Notes under the pieces: model-generated
Told to the model about the DNA's origin: nothing
The model's input: the letters and a program-made list of their open reading frames with translations, nothing else
Databases searched by the model: none
Position numbers and translations under genes: made by a program
In this document: positions 1-7,200 of the stretch, piece after piece
Layout: each line of letters begins with the position of its first letter
Numbering within the stretch: position 1 is the stretch's first letter
DNA from: Candidatus Hecatellales archaeon
GTDB lineage: Archaea > Thermoproteota > Bathyarchaeia > Hecatellales > Hecatellaceae
Length of the DNA: 9,332 nt
Direction of reading: 5' to 3'
NCBI GenBank assembly: GCA_003662305.1
Contig: QMXU01000032.1
Location: forward strand, 1-9,332

Positions 1-656
1 AGCATGATGCTCTAATACTGGTGGACGGCGCCCAGTCTGTTCCCCACATGAAGGTGAACGTAAGAGAATTAGGTTGCGACCTCCTAGCCTTCTCAGGCCA
101 TAAAATGTGTGGGCCCACAGGGTCAGGGGTCCTATACGTTAGCAGAAGTCTCCTCGGAAAGCTGGACCCCCTATACCTGGGAGGCGGAACTGTGGAGCTT
201 GTCGACCTTAACGGCTACAGGCTGCTTGAAGGCCCCGCTAAATTTGAGGCTGGAACTCCTGCTATAGGCGAGGTTATAGGGTTGAAGGCGGCTGTCAAAT
301 ACCTAGAATCGCTGGGCATGAACGCCATAGAACAGCATGAGAAAATACTTTCGAAAAAAGTGTACGAGGGCCTGTCGCAGGTGGATAAGGTTGAAGTCTA
401 CGGGCCTGAACCGAAGTTTAAACTTGGAGTTACCTCCTTTAACGTGGAAGGTTTAAGCCCTCATGATGTGGCGTTAATCCTAGACTCGATGGCTAAGATA
501 GCTGTAAGGTCTGGGATGCACTGCGCCCAGCCGCTGGTTAGAAGTATCCTCGGCAGGCAGCAGGGGACGGTCCGCCTTTCACCCTACCTTTACAATACCG
601 TGGAAGAGGTGGAGAAGTTTCTAGCTGCTATTGAACAGATTGCAGGTTCAGCGTGA
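1..656 (+). CDS. sufS: Cysteine desulfurase, SufS/CsdA class II type (5'-truncated by window edge)
   Basis: PLP-dependent enzyme that removes sulfur from L-cysteine as an enzyme-bound persulfide, for Fe-S clusters, thiolated tRNA or sulfur-carrier proteins. The frame is open from base 3 and reads HDALILVDGAQSVPHM, so the gene begins upstream and the GTG at 21 is an internal valine, not the start. Visible hallmarks are the cofactor aspartate of the VDGAQS block, the PLP-binding lysine of SGHK (codon 102-104), and the catalytic cysteine in RSGMHCAQP (codon 522-524), which has the short loop typical of SufS-type rather than NifS/IscS-type enzymes. The usual RxGHHCAQP is here RSGMHCAQP, a mild variation. 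Roughly the last 218 of about 400 residues are present. It ends in TGA, 13 nt before an E1-like gene, which suggests joint work in sulfur transfer. Family assignment is firm; the exact sulfur acceptor is not visible. Confidence 0.93.
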   Translation, partial: HDALILVDGAQSVPHMKVNVRELGCDLLAFSGHKMCGPTGSGVLYVSRSLLGKLDPLYLGGGTVELVDLNGYRLLEGPAKFEAGTPAIGEVIGLKAAVKYLESLGMNAIEQHEKILSKKVYEGLSQVDKVEVYGPEPKFKLGVTSFNVEGLSPHDVALILDSMAKIAVRSGMHCAQPLVRSILGRQQGTVRLSPYLYNTVEEVEKFLAAIEQIAGSA

Positions 657-669
657 ACGGTGCTGTGTC

Positions 670-1422
670 ATGGTAAAGCTGTCTCGAAGGGAGCTTGAAC
701 GCTACGACAGACAGCTGAGAATAGGAAACTTCGGGGTGAAAGCCCAGAGGAAGCTGAAGAAGGCGAGGGTGGTTGTGGCTGGTGTTGGAGGCCTAGGATG
801 CTCAGCAGCCCTCTACCTAGTAGCAGCAGGAGTTGGAAAGCTAACGTTAATAGACAGGGAAAAAGTTGAGCTAAGCAACCTTAACAGGCAGATTCTCCAC
901 TGGACGAAGGATGTAGGCAGATACAAGGTGGACTCCGCCCTTGAAAAGCTAAGCCAGCTGAACCCTGACATTGAAGTTGAAGGCCTGAAAACGGAAATAA
1001 ACGGCAGAAACGTGTTCTCCCTAATTGAAAACGCGGATGTTGTCGTCGACGGAATGGACAGCTTTAAAGCGAGGCTTCTTCTCAACAGGGCCTGCATCAG
1101 GCTTGGTAAACCTTTCGTTCACGCAGCCGTATACGGACTCATGGGGGAGCTTATGACGGTGCTTCCAAGTAAAGGACCCTGCTACCAGTGCTACGTCACC
1201 CCCAAGCCTCGAGAGGTAAAAACTCCCCCCGTTCTAGGGGCAACCCCAGGAGTTATGGGCTGTCTTGAAGCTGTTGAAGCCTTAAAGCTGATAACAGGAG
1301 TAGGCAGCCCGCTTGTGGGAGAGCTTCTAATCTTCGACGGACTGCAAATGTCCTTCAGAACCGTGAAAATCGTAAGGCTTAAAGGCTGCCCAGCCTGCGG
1401 TAAGCCTGCAGAAGGAAAGTAA
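670..1422 (+). CDS. E1-like adenylyltransferase (ThiF/MoeB/HesA/UbaA family)
   Basis: Enzymes of this family adenylate the C-terminal Gly-Gly of a ubiquitin-like sulfur carrier (MoaD, ThiS or archaeal SAMP), which then receives sulfur for molybdopterin, thiamine or tRNA thiolation. The 250-residue protein has the R14-Q15 N-terminal pair, the nucleotide-binding GVGGLG at 38-43, D62 with the S69-N70-L71-N72-R73-Q74 block, K86, and D130 in the GMDSF motif. Two CxxC pairs (C171/C174 and C240/C243) should hold the structural zinc. The ATG at 670 is chosen over an in-frame TTG at 631 because it sits just after the sufS stop, has a GGTG at 659-662, and begins a normal-length protein. The usual Cys-x-x-x-GVLG region before the crossover loop reads TPPVLGATPG and has no cysteine, so thioester formation there looks impossible. 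Which carrier it serves (MoaD, ThiS or SAMP) cannot be told, so no gene symbol is given. Confidence 0.9.
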   Translation: MVKLSRRELERYDRQLRIGNFGVKAQRKLKKARVVVAGVGGLGCSAALYLVAAGVGKLTLIDREKVELSNLNRQILHWTKDVGRYKVDSALEKLSQLNPDIEVEGLKTEINGRNVFSLIENADVVVDGMDSFKARLLLNRACIRLGKPFVHAAVYGLMGELMTVLPSKGPCYQCYVTPKPREVKTPPVLGATPGVMGCLEAVEALKLITGVGSPLVGELLIFDGLQMSFRTVKIVRLKGCPACGKPAEGK

Positions 1423-1466
1423 AAGTTCCTCTTCAAATATTTCTTTATTTCGTCATCTTCATTCTT

Positions 1467-1491
1467 TTCCCTAATTTTAGTTTAGGGGGAA
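1467..1491. terminator. Hairpin and T-rich spacer between convergent E1-like gene and argG
   Basis: CCCTAA at 1469-1474 pairs with TTAGGG at 1482-1487 around a 7-nt loop, and flanking TT/AA extends the stem with extra G bases bulged. The spacer is T-rich for the plus-strand gene (TTTCTTTATTT near 1440-1450). In the argG sense it gives CCTTTTTCTTTTC (1507-1519) directly after the argG TAA. Archaeal termination depends mainly on T-tracts, so the T-runs may matter more than the stem. Confidence 0.4.
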
Positions 1492-1524
1492 GCTTCTGTT
1501 TTCAACGAAAAGAAAAAGGAGTTT

Positions 1525-2718
1525 TTATCTTCCCTTTTTACTGTAGAGTTGAAAGGGTAGAGTGAAGATTCTTAAAGCCCCAGTAGCATCTCTTTGGTCA
1601 AATCCTTTGGCTCTTAAACCTCGGATTTCCGGTGCAAACAGTGAGAATTCAGATTCTCTTTTAACAATTTCAAAGTAGCCTTTCCGAAGCCTAATGGTTA
1701 TCTTCCCGCTAACCCATTTCTGTGTGGAATCTATGAAGGCGTCTAAATCTTTACGTAACGGGTGAAGCCAAAGTCCATGGTATACGAGGTCCGCCCAAAG
1801 CCTGTCAACCCCCCTTTTAAACCTAATTTGCTCTTTAGTTATGGTCAAATGTTCAAGGTCGGCGTGAGTTTGAAGGAGAATCGTTGCTGCTGGGGCTTCA
1901 TAAAGCTCTCTTGACTTGAAACCTATTACACCATCTTCCAATATGTCTATTTTCCCTATACCATACGTGCCTCCGACCTCGTTCAAATAGAAAATAATTT
2001 CTACCGGATCTGTTATGCCATCCACATTTATAGGCACCCCTTTCCGATAAGTTATCTCTACTTCACGGGGTTTTTCCGGAATTTCGTAGACGGGCTTAAC
2101 CCAATAGTATTCCTCATCAGGGCATGGTGTATGTAAATCTGTAAATTGGCCGCTTCCAATAGAATGCGACCACATATTTACATCTCCACCTATCTTGCCT
2201 TTAGCTCTTTTAGGCTCAATACCTTTATTCTTAAGCATTTCTTCTTCCTGATTTCTGTCTAAGTTTAGTTCTCGGACAGGAGCAATTATTTCAAGCTCAG
2301 GAGCTACATATTTGAAGGCTGCCTCCATTCGGAACTGGTCGTTTCCCTTACCTGTGCAACCATGGGCCACGGAGGATGCTCCTACTTCCTTCGCTACCTC
2401 AGCCGTTTTTAAGGCTATAAGAACCCGTGTCATAGAGGTTCCGATGGGATACCCCTCATAGCTTCCATTCGCCTTGATACACCTCCAAATATATTCCTCA
2501 GCGAACTCACGTTTCGCGTCTATGAACCTCACATCAACACCCAGTTTTTCAGCTCTCTCCATAGCCAGTTTTATTTCCTCTTCACCTTGTCCTACATCAA
2601 CAATGACAGGAATAACTTCCTTAAAGCCGTAATGCTCTCTTAGGAGAATAATTAACAGGGTTGAGTCAAGTCCTCCGGAATATGCAAGCACCACTTTATC
2701 ATTTCTGTCTCGTGACAT
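1525..2718 (-). CDS. argG: Argininosuccinate synthase
   Basis: Joins citrulline and aspartate with ATP to give argininosuccinate, the penultimate step of arginine biosynthesis, in the cytoplasm. The N-terminal ATP-pyrophosphatase loop is AYSGGLDST (residues 12-20); most ArgG proteins have SGGLDTS. YPIGTSMTR (90-98) and HGCTGKGNDQ (119-128) are the citrulline/aspartate-site signatures. The C-terminal half (GGTYGIGKIDILEDG, SRELYEAPAA, LLQTHADLE) is typical of the family. The frame stays open 50 codons further upstream, but that stretch is AT-rich and unlike ArgG. The ATG at 2718 has a GGAGGT 7 nt upstream and gives 397 residues, the normal length. No argH or other arginine gene is in view. Its lines are clearly richer in A/T than the flanking genes (about 37% GC in one sampled 60-bp line against about 55% in a sampled methyltransferase line), which could mean a different origin. 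Ends in TAA. Confidence 0.96.
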   Translation of the reverse strand: MSRDRNDKVVLAYSGGLDSTLLIILLREHYGFKEVIPVIVDVGQGEEEIKLAMERAEKLGVDVRFIDAKREFAEEYIWRCIKANGSYEGYPIGTSMTRVLIALKTAEVAKEVGASSVAHGCTGKGNDQFRMEAAFKYVAPELEIIAPVRELNLDRNQEEEMLKNKGIEPKRAKGKIGGDVNMWSHSIGSGQFTDLHTPCPDEEYYWVKPVYEIPEKPREVEITYRKGVPINVDGITDPVEIIFYLNEVGGTYGIGKIDILEDGVIGFKSRELYEAPAATILLQTHADLEHLTITKEQIRFKRGVDRLWADLVYHGLWLHPLRKDLDAFIDSTQKWVSGKITIRLRKGYFEIVKRESEFSLFAPEIRGLRAKGFDQRDATGALRIFTLPFQLYSKKGR

Positions 2719-2725
2719 TCCTTTA

Positions 2726-2731
2726 ACCTCC
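2726..2731 (-). promoter_or_regulatory. Shine-Dalgarno site of argG (decides the start)
   Basis: The minus strand reads GGAGGT seven nucleotides before the ATG at 2718. This selects that ATG over the upstream in-frame codons, which would add about 50 non-family residues. Confidence 0.75.
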
Positions 2732-2758
2732 AGTTTGTTATGGTTAAAATTAAAGTGA

Positions 2759-2766
2759 TATTTAAA
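2759..2766 (-). promoter_or_regulatory. TATA-like box of argG
   Basis: The minus strand reads TTTAAATA, a classic archaeal TATA box. A start site about 26 nt downstream would fall near 2736, leaving a leader of about 18 nt that just contains the Shine-Dalgarno. A second AT-rich TTTAAAA at 2814-2820 is a less well placed alternative. Confidence 0.5.
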
Positions 2767-2838
2767 TGAATTGCTATACTTAGGAAAAAAATAAAGTGCA
2801 TGTTTGAAAATCCTTTTAAACCTGAAGGCCAGTGACAG

Positions 2839-2852
2839 TAAATTAATAAAAA
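2839..2852 (+). promoter_or_regulatory. Possible TATA-like box for the TIGR04076-type gene
   Basis: The AT-rich segment AAATTAATAAAAAC lies in the divergent spacer. A start about 25 nt downstream (near 2870) would give a leader of about 30 nt. There is a GGTGGA at 2888-2893, six nucleotides before the ATG at 2900. The box is placed by spacing only. Confidence 0.3.
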
Positions 2853-2899
2853 CAATTAAAGGGGCCATCTTCCAGCTAGATTAGCTTGGTGGATTTCCG

Positions 2900-3208
2900 A
2901 TGCAACAGCTCAAAATCAGGTTAATAGCCAGGGTGACGGGTGTAAAAGGTTTTTGCCGTGCAGGGCATAAGGTTGGAGACGAGTTTGACGTCAGCCTCTA
3001 CGAGGATGGAGTGTGGAGCACCGAGGACAGGAAGAGCACTCGGGCGCCCAACATGTGCTGCCACCTGTACTACGCACTTTTCCCCTACATCACCGTGCTA
3101 CAGTATAACGGAGCGCTCCCATGGCTTAAGGATAAAGACGTGTTCCACATGAACTGCCCGGACCCGGAGAACTGCGTAAGCGTGGAAATCAGAAGGATAA
3201 GAGCATAA
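2900..3208 (+). CDS. Small TIGR04076-family protein of unknown function
   Basis: A 102-residue soluble protein. Layout agrees with TIGR04076: a basic beta-strand start, FCRAGHKVGDEF (18-29), a middle NMCCHLYYALFP (51-62) with adjacent cysteines C53 and C54, a GALPW turn (71-75), and a C-terminal NCPDPENCV (85-93) leading to a charged IRRIRA tail. Its five cysteines (19, 53, 54, 86, 92) could bind a metal or act in redox, but that is inference, as the family has no established function. The ATG has a GGTGGA six nucleotides upstream and an ordinary length for the family. It is divergent from argG and converges tightly on the permease operon, with a shared hairpin covering the stop (TAA). A second, shorter plus-strand frame inside it is a shadow. 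Confidence 0.8.
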   Translation: MQQLKIRLIARVTGVKGFCRAGHKVGDEFDVSLYEDGVWSTEDRKSTRAPNMCCHLYYALFPYITVLQYNGALPWLKDKDVFHMNCPDPENCVSVEIRRIRA

Positions 3209-3239
3209 CCCTCCTTTTTCGCCTTAGAAAGGAGGGGTT
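3207..3239. terminator. Bidirectional hairpin terminator overlapping both convergent gene ends
   Basis: AACCCTCCTTT at 3207-3217 pairs with AAAGGAGGGGTT at 3228-3239 (11 pairs with one bulged G) around a 10-nt loop. It includes the last two bases of the TAA of the plus-strand gene. The minus-strand stop (3224-3226) lies in the loop, and the right arm encodes the permease B tail (TPPF). The left arm continues into TTTTT (3215-3219), giving T-rich sequence in the plus-strand transcript. Confidence 0.6.
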
Positions 3240-3781
3240 CTCCGCCTTACATCCGCCGTCCGCTTTCCGAGAGGGGATGCTAATCTTTCAACTGCCAGCC
3301 CGACAGGTATCACCAGCATGATGGTTAGAAGCAGTCTGGCTGCCATGAACTCTAAACCCAGAAACTGCAGTTCCACCAGTTCCTGGGGGAGCTTAATGCA
3401 GGACCACGCTGAAAGGAAAATTACAATGTTCGCGATTCTGGCGCCTTTCCTGAGAAGGGCGGCTGCTATGGGAAAAGCAAGGTAGGCCGGCCCGGTTGGA
3501 AGCATCCCCAGAGCGATGGAAAGAAGGAAGCCCTTAACTCCTGAGGTTTCCCCTAAATACTTCACCACAAGCCTCCTAGGAAACCAGGCGAGAAGTAGAC
3601 CTGCCAGAATCAAAACGCCGGGGAGAATCCACAGCACCTCAGCCAGGTAGAGTCCGGTGGTGGAGGCAACCTACGGAAACCTTTCAGGCAGAAGCAGGTA
3701 GGAAACCGTTAAAAGCAGCGCTGAAACAGCCAGCATGGGAGCTCCCTTTAAAGCTTGGTCTCCCCTCTGTTTCTCCTTCAC
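3224..3781 (-). CDS. Small membrane permease B (ArsP/DUF318-like half) with in-frame TAG at codon 37
   Basis: A hydrophobic half-transporter. From the GTG at 3781, which overlaps the TGA of permease A as GTGA, the frame gives a charged start, a first membrane helix (about residues 16-32, LAVSALLLTVSYLLL), then TAG at 3673-3671. It resumes with VASTTGLYLAEVLWILPG and further helices at roughly 50-66, 84-110, 115-135 and 145-165. The family-like motifs PTGPAYLAFPIAAALLRKG (95-113) and IKLPQELVELQFLG are intact after the TAG. The only open frame without the TAG begins at a GTG at 3637 (137 residues) and lacks helix 1 and the coupled start. So the gene is either read through (UAG as pyrrolysine or suppressed), newly broken, or reinitiated at 3637. 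Substrate is unknown; some ArsP relatives export organoarsenicals, but nothing here shows that. Confidence 0.7.
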
Positions 3782-4260
3782 AGCAGCCGCCCCATGAGAA
3801 AGGCTATGGTGAGAGCCATCCCGAAACAGCCAAGGTTTCTAAGCAGGGTAACCCGGCCTCCCAGAGTTTTCACTTCGAGGGGGAGCATGGCCAGGCCTAT
3901 CATGGTAAGCGTGGTTATGAAGGCGGCTACCGACCCTACATCCGTACCGTTCCGAAGAAGGAAGCCCGCCAGGGGGAAAGCCACTAGGGAAGGCATGTGA
4001 ACCACCGTGCCAATCAAGGCCGCGGTGAAGATTCCCTTTACCCCGGCCTCCGAGCTTATGAACCCTGAAATCACCTCGAAGGTTAAAAGGCTGGAAACCA
4101 CCCCTATAACCACCGTAACCAGAATAAAGAATGGGAAAAGCTCCACCAGCATCCGCAGCGAGGCTTTTAAAGCCTGCAAAGCTCTAGCCCTATCCCTCCA
4201 CACCGCCAAAAGGAGCACAAAAACCATGGCTAGGTCGACGATTAAGGCTGCAAACTGCAA
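3778..4260 (-). CDS. Small membrane permease A (ArsP/DUF318-like half)
   Basis: A 160-residue integral membrane protein with about five hydrophobic segments (near 4-20, 41-60, 76-103, 108-128 and 140-158). The motif GTVVHMPSLVAFPLAGFLLRNG (beginning at residue 84) and the MLPLEVKTLG block are characteristic of small paired permeases related to PF03773/ArsP. Residues 73-105 match residues 81-113 of permease B at 14 of 33 positions, so the two look like homologous halves that pair in the membrane. The TTG at 4260 is chosen because an in-frame TAG lies upstream, no ATG or GTG intervenes, and a GGAGG is 9 nt before it; an internal ATG at codon 12 would cut into helix 1. The start overlaps the methyltransferase end by 19 nt and the stop overlaps the permease B GTG, so translation is probably coupled. 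Substrate unknown. Confidence 0.8.
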   Translation of the reverse strand: MQFAALIVDLAMVFVLLLAVWRDRARALQALKASLRMLVELFPFFILVTVVIGVVSSLLTFEVISGFISSEAGVKGIFTAALIGTVVHMPSLVAFPLAGFLLRNGTDVGSVAAFITTLTMIGLAMLPLEVKTLGGRVTLLRNLGCFGMALTIAFLMGRLL

Positions 4261-7200
4261 GCTCCCAGTCCTCCAGCAGCTAATCTACGCTTAACCTCGA
4301 AGAGTTCCCTATCATTCAAGCCGTACAGTTCAGCAACCAGCCTGTCAATTTCGTTCTCAACTTCAGCCAGTTCACCGTCCAGCCCTTCTTCCGCTAACCT
4401 ATGGGCTCTTTCAGCCAGCTTGGCTAGGGCTGAATGCAGCCTGTTGTCTTCGCTAAATTTGGGGATTCTGATTTGCCCGAGGACTGAGGGTGTAGCAAAG
4501 CTTTTTCCTCCAAGCTGTGAAAACGATTTAACCAGAAAGTTAACGCAGGAAGAGTTCAGTAGGGCGCAAAGGTAGTATGCTTCCTCCCTGTTCTCCAACG
4601 GCACAAAGCTTATGGTTTCCTGAGGTATCAGCGGTTTTCTGCCTATATACGGGTCATCTTGCTCGGCTAACACCGCCGCGTTAATCTTGTTTCCCATCCT
4701 CTTCCAAGCGACCTTGAATGGAGCGAAGCTGTTGCTTCGGACGTCCACCATTATATAGAACGGATGTCCTCTTCTTAAGAGCCTGTACGCTGACCGCTTG
4801 AGCAGGACTTCTCTAAATTTTAGAAAGTAACGGTAGGTTTCAGGCAGACTGTTTTTAAGCTTGTTTTCAGGTATCGCCTGCCAGTCTGTTTGCCTCGTAT
4901 GTGGAACAATAATGTAGGCTTCAGGCTTTGGAAGCCATTTATCTAGGTCTCCAGAGCGAACAAGCTTATACAGCAGGTCGGCTTCCACCCGTGAAAAAGC
5001 TTTCACAAGTTTCAGTTTTCCAGTTTTGTGCAGGTTCTCTATTAGAACATGCCTGGATGGCAGTTTCTCGACTATTTTTACCCAGTAAACGCCGTTGGCC
5101 CCCCCAGTGTTAACTCCTAAATGTGGCTTGTAAGCTGGCTTCCCTCTAATTTTCTCCAGGGCTTTAAGCGTACCCCGGCGCACCGTTAGCCATTGAGAGG
5201 CTTTATCCCCCTGATTTACCGGCAACGCCAGCAGTGCCTCCCGCTTGCATGCCGAGAGAACTTCCCGCAGGGGCATCGATGAAAAATCGGTTTCCCCGGT
5301 TTTTGTCCAGCGGATATATGGTATGGGGTATTCTGTTTCCTCGCCTTTTCTGAGAAGTATGGCGCTTGTCATGTTGGCTGCCTTTTCGAAAGGCTTCAGG
5401 GAAACCATGTCATGCACTTTAAGAACTTTTAAGGGCTTCCCGTCTGGCAGCGTGAAACGCCTGAAAACTTCTGCCCCCCTCGTCTTGAACACCATCTGCG
5501 TTATCAAAAAGCCGAGTGTCCCGTTGTCGTTAAGGTATCTGTCGGCGCACACGTAGGTAAACAGCATTGAAAGGTCTCTTTTCATTTTACCCAGCTCAAA
5601 CTGGGCTGCTGAAGCCTTAGCTCTTAACCCGTATTTCTCCCACACAGGCTTGGTTGCCTCACGATAGTCTCCGGGAAGATTTTCCCAGTTAACCCACGGC
5701 GGGTTGCCCACCACACAGTCAAACTTCCCCCTAAATAACGGTGCAAAAGCGTTCCTGAGGATACGGAGCCATATCCCGTTTTTTCCCTCCCTTTCAAGCT
5801 TATCTAGCAGGCTGAAAAGCTCCGCCATAATGGTGGCGCTCTCGCCGTCTATCCTCGCTTCACGTAGCAGCCTCCCCTTAAACTCGTTCACCGAGTATTT
5901 CCCCACGCTGTCCTCCAGCAACCTTAAAGCTTTTGGAAGCATTCCCTTTTCAATTATTTCCGCCGGTACGGTGAAGTCTCCAACGGCTGTTTTCAGTTTA
6001 TAGACTGGCGAACCGTAGAGCGTGGTGTCCCTTTCCACGAGTATGGAGTCGGCTAAATAGACTGGGATTTCCGTTTGCCCGGTTCCTACCTCTCTTAGAA
6101 GGTCTCCAAGGGCTATCAGATAGTTCGCCCTGGCAGCTATTACGGCTAGAGGGTTAAGGTCGAACCCTACGATATTCCTGATAATCCGGTGGACAGCCGT
6201 TCTCCTGTCTATACAGTTTTCCTCAACGTACTCCCTAATCCTGCTAATGGCAAGAACAAGGAAGGTTCCGCTGCCGCAGGCAGGGTCCAGAACTCTCAAA
6301 TCTAAAGGAGCCAGAGGACCTCCAGCCTCCCGACGTTTCCTCTCGAAGGTTTCAAGGGTCCATCCTGCCTCGTCCAGCATAAGCTCAGCCAGCCAGTCAG
6401 GCGTATAGTACTCGCCGAGGTCATGCCTGACCTTTCTAGGAACCAGATTCTGGTACAGCCGCTTGAACAGGTCTCTAACTCTTTCAGGCTCAAGCTCAGC
6501 CGTGCTGGGGTCGTAGTCGGAGAGCTTCTTAACTATTTCAGCTATTCGCCCAGCTATTTCACCATCCCATTCGTCTAAGTACCAGGCGAAATAGTCCGCC
6601 TCAGGAAAGTTGGTTATGCCCAGAACACTGAAGATTTCTCCTTCCTCAAGCCTACCAAGCTCGCACCTAAGTTTTTCATGCCCTTCAAAGTAAGTGTCCT
6701 CCAGCCTCTCAAGATAGCTTAAAAGTTTCGGGCTAACGTAAAGGGAGGCTACCTCAGCAGCCAGCAGCTTCACGATGAGCGCGTAGTAGGTGTGAAGCGA
6801 GAACAAGAGCTTCTCAACGTCAACTGCGCCAGCCTCGAACCCGTAGGCTTCTTTAAGCCCCCCAAGCTTTTCAGGACTGTAAGCACAGACCTGAGAGAAA
6901 ACCCTTCTCCAGTCTCTGAAGAGCACCCTTGTTCTGGTGGCTGTCTTCCCGGAGAGCTTCCGGTAGAAAACTCTTACCGTGTTTTCCGCTATACGGCTTC
7001 CCGGCCCGAAATCGTTGAGAAGCTCTTCAGCGTTTAAGGCTTTTCTTTTAAGCCCAGCGACGGCTTCCACAAGCCTGGCAACTGTAATACTGTTAACTTT
7101 AAGAGGTCTCCTAGAAGACTCGAAATCCTTAATCTTCTCCCTCCAACGGACAAATCCTATTCTATAGCCGTCTAAGACCACCCCAAAATACCGTGGGAGC

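Noticed and set aside
631..669. In-frame TTG start for the E1-like gene, 13 codons upstream
   Set aside because: It would overlap sufS by 26 nt and add residues unlike the family; the ATG at 670 follows the sufS stop and fits the normal N-terminus.
813..1436. Minus-strand open frames opposite the E1-like gene
   Set aside because: Serine/threonine-rich shadow translations of a clearly conserved gene; no domain resemblance.
1469..1487. CCCTAA/TTAGGG resembling telomere repeats
   Set aside because: A single inverted pair with no tandem copies; better explained as a hairpin between convergent genes.
2719..2868. 50-residue N-terminal extension of ArgG
   Set aside because: The stretch is AT-rich promoter-like DNA with a TATA-like box and a Shine-Dalgarno just before the ATG at 2718, and the shorter protein has normal ArgG length.
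4242..4260. Frameshift between the methyltransferase and permease A
   Set aside because: The methyltransferase ends with a complete helical tail and the next protein is a membrane protein of another family with its own GGAGG site.
4928..7167. Plus-strand and alternative-frame open frames across the methyltransferase gene
   Set aside because: Short, low-complexity shadows within a gene whose motifs are intact from end to end.
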